Positions 6,298-8,747 of a stretch of DNA of 8,747 nucleotides are shown in pieces. The stretch comes from Desulfobacterales bacterium (GTDB lineage Bacteria; Desulfobacterota; Desulfobacteria; Desulfobacterales; ETH-SRB1). The stretch covers positions 1 to 8,747 of the forward strand of contig DAOVDN010000030.1 in the NCBI GenBank assembly GCA_030669465.1, given 5' to 3'. How positions within the stretch are numbered: the stretch's first letter is position 1; every line of letters starts with the position of its first letter. The position numbers and the translations under genes are program-made. The notes under the pieces were generated by a model that ran no database searches, was not told the DNA's origin, and saw only the letters and a program-made list of their open reading frames with translations.

Positions 6298-6438
6298 GAC
6301 CTTTGAAAAACGTCCCCTTTTGCCCAATTTCTGCGTCTATCTCAGATTTTAATCCTCAAAATACGGAAGTGTATTCCTCCGGTTAAAATCTTCGCTATCC
6401 TTAAACTTGAACAAAATTGAACATTTTTCAAAGGTCTC
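6296..6438. mobile_element. MITE-like foldback element, 143 bp, between ylxP and rbfA
   Basis: The ends are inverted repeats. GAGACCTTTGAAAAA (6296-6310) matches TTTTTCAAAGGTCTC (6424-6438) exactly, and 17 of 18 positions match if three more bases are included. Inner arms also pair: AGATTTTAA (6344-6352) with TTAAAATCT (6383-6391), and the TTTTGCCCAATTT region (6317-6329) is similar to the reverse complement of its counterpart near 6403-6416. The whole element can therefore fold as one long imperfect hairpin. It has no coding capacity, as expected for a non-autonomous miniature element. A TA dinucleotide lies just outside each end (6293-6294, 6441-6442) and might be a target duplication, but the ends are not placed symmetrically to it. 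Mobility is inferred from structure only. A structured RNA or processing site is the alternative. Confidence 0.7.
6430..6434 (+). promoter_or_regulatory. rbfA Shine-Dalgarno lying inside the element's right terminal repeat
   Basis: AAAGG lies 7 bases before ATG 6442 and is part of the inverted repeat CAAAGGTCTC. The only visible ribosome site of rbfA is therefore provided by the foldback element. If the hairpin forms in the messenger, the site would be paired. Confidence 0.55.
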
Positions 6439-6441
6439 TTT

Positions 6442-6795
6442 ATGAAACCATTTACACGAGCTGACAGAGTTGGAGGTCAGATACAAAGGGCTCTGTCAGA
6501 CTTATTACAAAAGGATATTAAAGATCCTCGCCTTAAAATGGTTACAATTACCGGTGTAAAGCTGTCGCGGGATTTAAGAATTGCGCGAATATACTTCACC
6601 ACATCAGGAGGCGGCAAAAAAAGCAGAGAAGAGGCGGTTGAAGGTTTTAAGAACGCTCTTGGATATGTAAAACGTACACTTGCTCGTCAACTCGGTCTGC
6701 GCTATATGCCTGATCTTAAATTTTTTTATGATGAATCTTTTGATTATGCTTCGCGCATAGATGAGGTGCTTAAGGGACTCGAAAAAAGTCCCTAA
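6442..6795 (+). CDS. rbfA: 30S ribosome-binding factor RbfA
   Basis: RbfA is a single KH-like-domain protein that binds the pre-30S subunit near the 5' part of 16S rRNA and is needed for late maturation, especially in the cold. At 117 residues it has the usual length. Family blocks are RADRVGGQIQRALSDLL (6-22), DPRL (28-31), VTITGVKLSRDLRIARIYFTT (34-54) and LRYMPDLKFFYDESFDYASRIDEVL (86-110). The AxG sequence that replaces the KH GxxG turn is seen as ALG at 72-74. ATG 6442 is supported by AAAGG 7 bases upstream. nrnA follows after 14 bases. It shares the operon with RimP, another 30S maturation factor. Confidence 0.96.
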   Translation: MKPFTRADRVGGQIQRALSDLLQKDIKDPRLKMVTITGVKLSRDLRIARIYFTTSGGGKKSREEAVEGFKNALGYVKRTLARQLGLRYMPDLKFFYDESFDYASRIDEVLKGLEKSP

Positions 6796-6809
6796 GTCTC
6801 TAAAAACAG

Positions 6810-7781
6810 ATGGATCGGATAATACGCCATTTAAAAAATAGTGATCACCTCTTGCTTGCTTCTCACACCAATCCGGACGGTGATGCAATAGGCTCCCTTA
6901 TCGCTATGGGGCTTTCTCTTGATGCATTGAACAAGAAAACAACTCTTTACAACGAAAGTCCTGTTCCGGCTGTCTATCGTTTTCTGCCGGCGATCGATCG
7001 CATTGTGCGACACATTGACAGGGCGAATATCTATGATACCGCCATTATTCTTGATTGCAGCGACTTGCAGCGGATCGGAAAGGCCGTTTCGACCGTAAAC
7101 CGGATACCGGTCATCATCAACATTGACCATCACATCACCAATACCCACTTTGGTAATTTTCAGCTAATAGATACTTCCGCATGCGCCACTACGGAAATCA
7201 TATACCGCCTGGTAAAGAAAATGGCCGTCCCAATTAACAGGGCCGTTGCTACTTCAATATATACGGGAATATTTACAGATACAGGTTCGTTTCGTTTTTC
7301 AAATACAAACAGGTCTGCTTTTGCGATCTGCGAAGAAATGTTAGGGTTGGGAGTCGATCCGTACAATGTTGCTCAGCATGTATATGAAACATACTCTCTG
7401 GGTCGCATAAGGCTTCTGGATCTGGCCATTAACTCTATCGAAATTTCATATAACGGTAAACTGTCCATGATGGTATTAACAAAAAAGATGCTCGACGAAA
7501 CCGGTACGCAGCCCGAAGATATAGACGGCCTTATCAATTACGCAAAAGGCATAGAAGGTATTAAGGTAGCAGTTCTTATACAGGAACTCACAAACAACAA
7601 AGGAGAACCAAAAAAGCCCGGCCGGTTTAATGTCAGCCTCCGTTCCGACGGAACGGTTGATGTGGCTGCAATTGCTACCTCTTTTGGCGGGGGCGGGCAT
7701 TACAGGGCAGCAGGATTCAGTATTGAATCAACGCTCTCCGATATAAAATCCGAAATTATTAACCTGGCTGAAAAACTGTGA
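6810..7781 (+). CDS. nrnA: Bifunctional oligoribonuclease/pAp phosphatase (DHH family)
   Basis: NrnA-type DHH/DHHA1 enzymes degrade 2-5-nt RNAs from RNA decay and dephosphorylate pAp to AMP. Over 323 residues the metal-binding DHH motifs are complete: SHTNPDGDAIGS (18-29) with H19, D23 and D25; LDCSD (81-85) with D82; DHH (106-108); and TGIFTDTGSFRF (152-163) with D157. The DHHA1 nucleic-acid-binding domain ends with GGGGHYRAAGF (293-303). This matches B. subtilis NrnA (about 313 aa) in length and order. ATG 6810 is close to the conserved beginning, and no good Shine-Dalgarno is visible in the 14-base gap after rbfA. Its place between rbfA and truB is common outside enterobacteria and suggests coupling of RNA turnover with ribosome and tRNA maturation. 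Some DHH relatives are c-di-AMP or pGpG hydrolases, but those with N-terminal membrane/PAS domains (GdpP) are excluded. Confidence 0.93.
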   Translation: MDRIIRHLKNSDHLLLASHTNPDGDAIGSLIAMGLSLDALNKKTTLYNESPVPAVYRFLPAIDRIVRHIDRANIYDTAIILDCSDLQRIGKAVSTVNRIPVIINIDHHITNTHFGNFQLIDTSACATTEIIYRLVKKMAVPINRAVATSIYTGIFTDTGSFRFSNTNRSAFAICEEMLGLGVDPYNVAQHVYETYSLGRIRLLDLAINSIEISYNGKLSMMVLTKKMLDETGTQPEDIDGLINYAKGIEGIKVAVLIQELTNNKGEPKKPGRFNVSLRSDGTVDVAAIATSFGGGGHYRAAGFSIESTLSDIKSEIINLAEKL

Positions 7782-7782
7782 A

Positions 7783-7850
7783 AGGAATTTTAGGAATTAA
7801 GCGAAGCGAATTCCTCAATTCCTAAATTCGCAATTCCTCAATTTAGCAAT
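7783..7850. repeat. Degenerate 8-bp array with foldback between nrnA and truB
   Basis: AGGAATT occurs at 7783-7789 and 7792-7798, and its complement AATTCCT at 7809-7815, 7817-7823 and 7832-7838. From 7809 to 7847 the DNA reads as successive units of about 8 bases beginning AATT (AATTCCTC, AATTCCTA, AATTCGC, AATTCCTC, AATTTAGC). AGGAATT (7792-7798) and AATTCCT (7809-7815) form a hairpin with a 10-base loop containing a GCGAA direct repeat. No T tract follows, so it is not a terminator. The array fills the gap up to truB and leaves no clear ribosome site. Confidence 0.7.
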
Positions 7851-7854
7851 CACT

Positions 7855-8747
7855 ATGCAAAATGAATTAAACGGCGTTATAGTCGTAGACAAGCCGGCAA
7901 ATATAACATCAGCCAGGGTAGTAGCCATTGTAAAGAAACTGCTCGGAGCCAAAAAGGCAGGGCACACCGGCACACTTGATCCATTTGCAACAGGTGTCCT
8001 GGTATGCTGCATTAATAATGCAACAAAACTTGCCAGGTTCCTTTTGCACGATAACAAAAAATACGATGCTGTTCTTTGCCTGGGAATAACAACAGATACT
8101 CAGGATTCTACCGGAACTATTATTTCCACATGTAATGAACTAGAATTTTCTGAAAAAATTATACAATCGGTATTTAAACAATTTGAAGGGACGATTGAGC
8201 AGTTTCCGCCAATTTATTCAGCATTAAAGCATAAGGGAGTTCCTCTTTACAAGCTTGCGCGAAGCGGCAAACCTGTCCGGAAACCTGCGAGGCGTATTTT
8301 TATCTCATATAATAAAATAGTTGAGATAAATCTTCCGTTAATACGTTTTGAAGTATCCTGCTCTGCAGGAACATATATCAGGACCCTCTGTGCGGACATA
8401 GGAAAGACGCTTGGTTGCGGCGGCCACCTTAAAGAGCTGAGAAGAATTGAAAGCAGCGGCTTTACAATCAAAGAGGCTGTAACCTTATCAGAACTTGAAG
8501 AACTTACTTTATCCGGAAAATTATCAAAACGCATGATAAGCATGGCGAACGCCTTGCGCAGTATGCCTGAATATATTGTCAATAAAGCTTTGACTGAAAA
8601 GATAAAACATGGCATCATGATAACGAAAAATGATGTTATGCCGGAACAGGCAGAAAGCCCGGAAGGTTTTATCAAGATTGTTGATACAAATAACAACCTT
8701 CTTGCTGTATTAAATTCTAAAAAAGAAAGTAGCAAATATGATTACTG
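7855..8747 (+). CDS. truB: tRNA pseudouridine(55) synthase TruB (3' end outside the window)
   Basis: TruB isomerises U55 in the T loop of tRNAs to pseudouridine and also acts as a tRNA folding chaperone. The frame is open to the window end, giving 297 residues; E. coli TruB has 314, so little is missing. Key elements are NGVIVVDKPANITS (6-19), the catalytic motif GHTGTLDPFATG (36-47) with nucleophile D42, and the conserved Tyr at 70 (KKYDAVLCLG). QFPPIYSALK (116-125) with GVPLYKLAR, and SAGTYIRTL (170-178), follow. A C-terminal extension after about 230 would correspond to the PUA-like domain. ATG 7855 is the only start between the upstream in-frame stop (7798) and the conserved region. No clear Shine-Dalgarno is present because the AATTCCT array lies immediately before it. 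In related genomes rpsO usually follows, but the window ends before that. Confidence 0.96.
   Translation, partial: MQNELNGVIVVDKPANITSARVVAIVKKLLGAKKAGHTGTLDPFATGVLVCCINNATKLARFLLHDNKKYDAVLCLGITTDTQDSTGTIISTCNELEFSEKIIQSVFKQFEGTIEQFPPIYSALKHKGVPLYKLARSGKPVRKPARRIFISYNKIVEINLPLIRFEVSCSAGTYIRTLCADIGKTLGCGGHLKELRRIESSGFTIKEAVTLSELEELTLSGKLSKRMISMANALRSMPEYIVNKALTEKIKHGIMITKNDVMPEQAESPEGFIKIVDTNNNLLAVLNSKKESSKYDY

Noticed and set aside
8247..8735. Minus-strand frame of 162 codons at the window end
   Set aside because: It is a shadow of truB, whose catalytic and substrate-binding motifs are clear on the + strand.

Overview
The window looks like a chromosomal piece of an AT-rich, Gram-negative anaerobe-type genome, most likely a member of Desulfobacterota (old Deltaproteobacteria). 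That placement is inference from the gene order (rimP-nusA-infB-ylxP-rbfA-nrnA-truB), from the long Lys/Glu/Pro-rich linker of IF-2 ending in an [14 protein letters not shown] segment, and from the repeat-rich intergenic gaps. No marker in the window fixes the species.

Layout. Bases 2-331 are the 3' end of murI (glutamate racemase), followed by a small inverted repeat and an unrecognised 105-residue protein (377-694). A promoter-like sequence (725-753) precedes a tRNA-Gly(CCC) gene (768-843). A non-coding leader of about 220 bases follows and holds a strong intrinsic-terminator hairpin (989-1015). All remaining genes are on the + strand and form one translation/transcription operon: rimP (30S maturation), nusA (transcription elongation and termination), infB (IF-2), ylxP/DUF503, rbfA (30S maturation), nrnA (DHH-family nanoRNA/pAp phosphatase) and truB (tRNA psi55 synthase), the last cut by the window end. 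A tRNA plus terminator ahead of rimP parallels the E. coli metY-rimP-nusA-infB operon, but with tRNA-Gly in place of tRNA-fMet.

How the genes work together. RimP and RbfA act on the maturing small ribosomal subunit, IF-2 starts translation on it, and TruB modifies tRNA. NusA couples transcription to these steps, and NrnA recycles very short RNAs and pAp. rimP-nusA-infB is compact, with overlapping or nearly abutting genes and clear Shine-Dalgarno sites.

The distal half is different. Three of its four gaps are filled with structured repeats. The infB-ylxP gap holds heptamer-periodic arrays in opposing orientation, flanked by TGACTAA-type tandem repeats. The ylxP-rbfA gap is almost exactly one 143-bp foldback element with near-perfect terminal inverted repeats; its two ends touch the ylxP stop codon and supply the rbfA Shine-Dalgarno. 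The nrnA-truB gap carries a degenerate 8-bp array that can fold back. These repeats are the most unusual content. The protein genes themselves are ordinary housekeeping genes, and I see no defence, phage, CRISPR or secondary-metabolism system.
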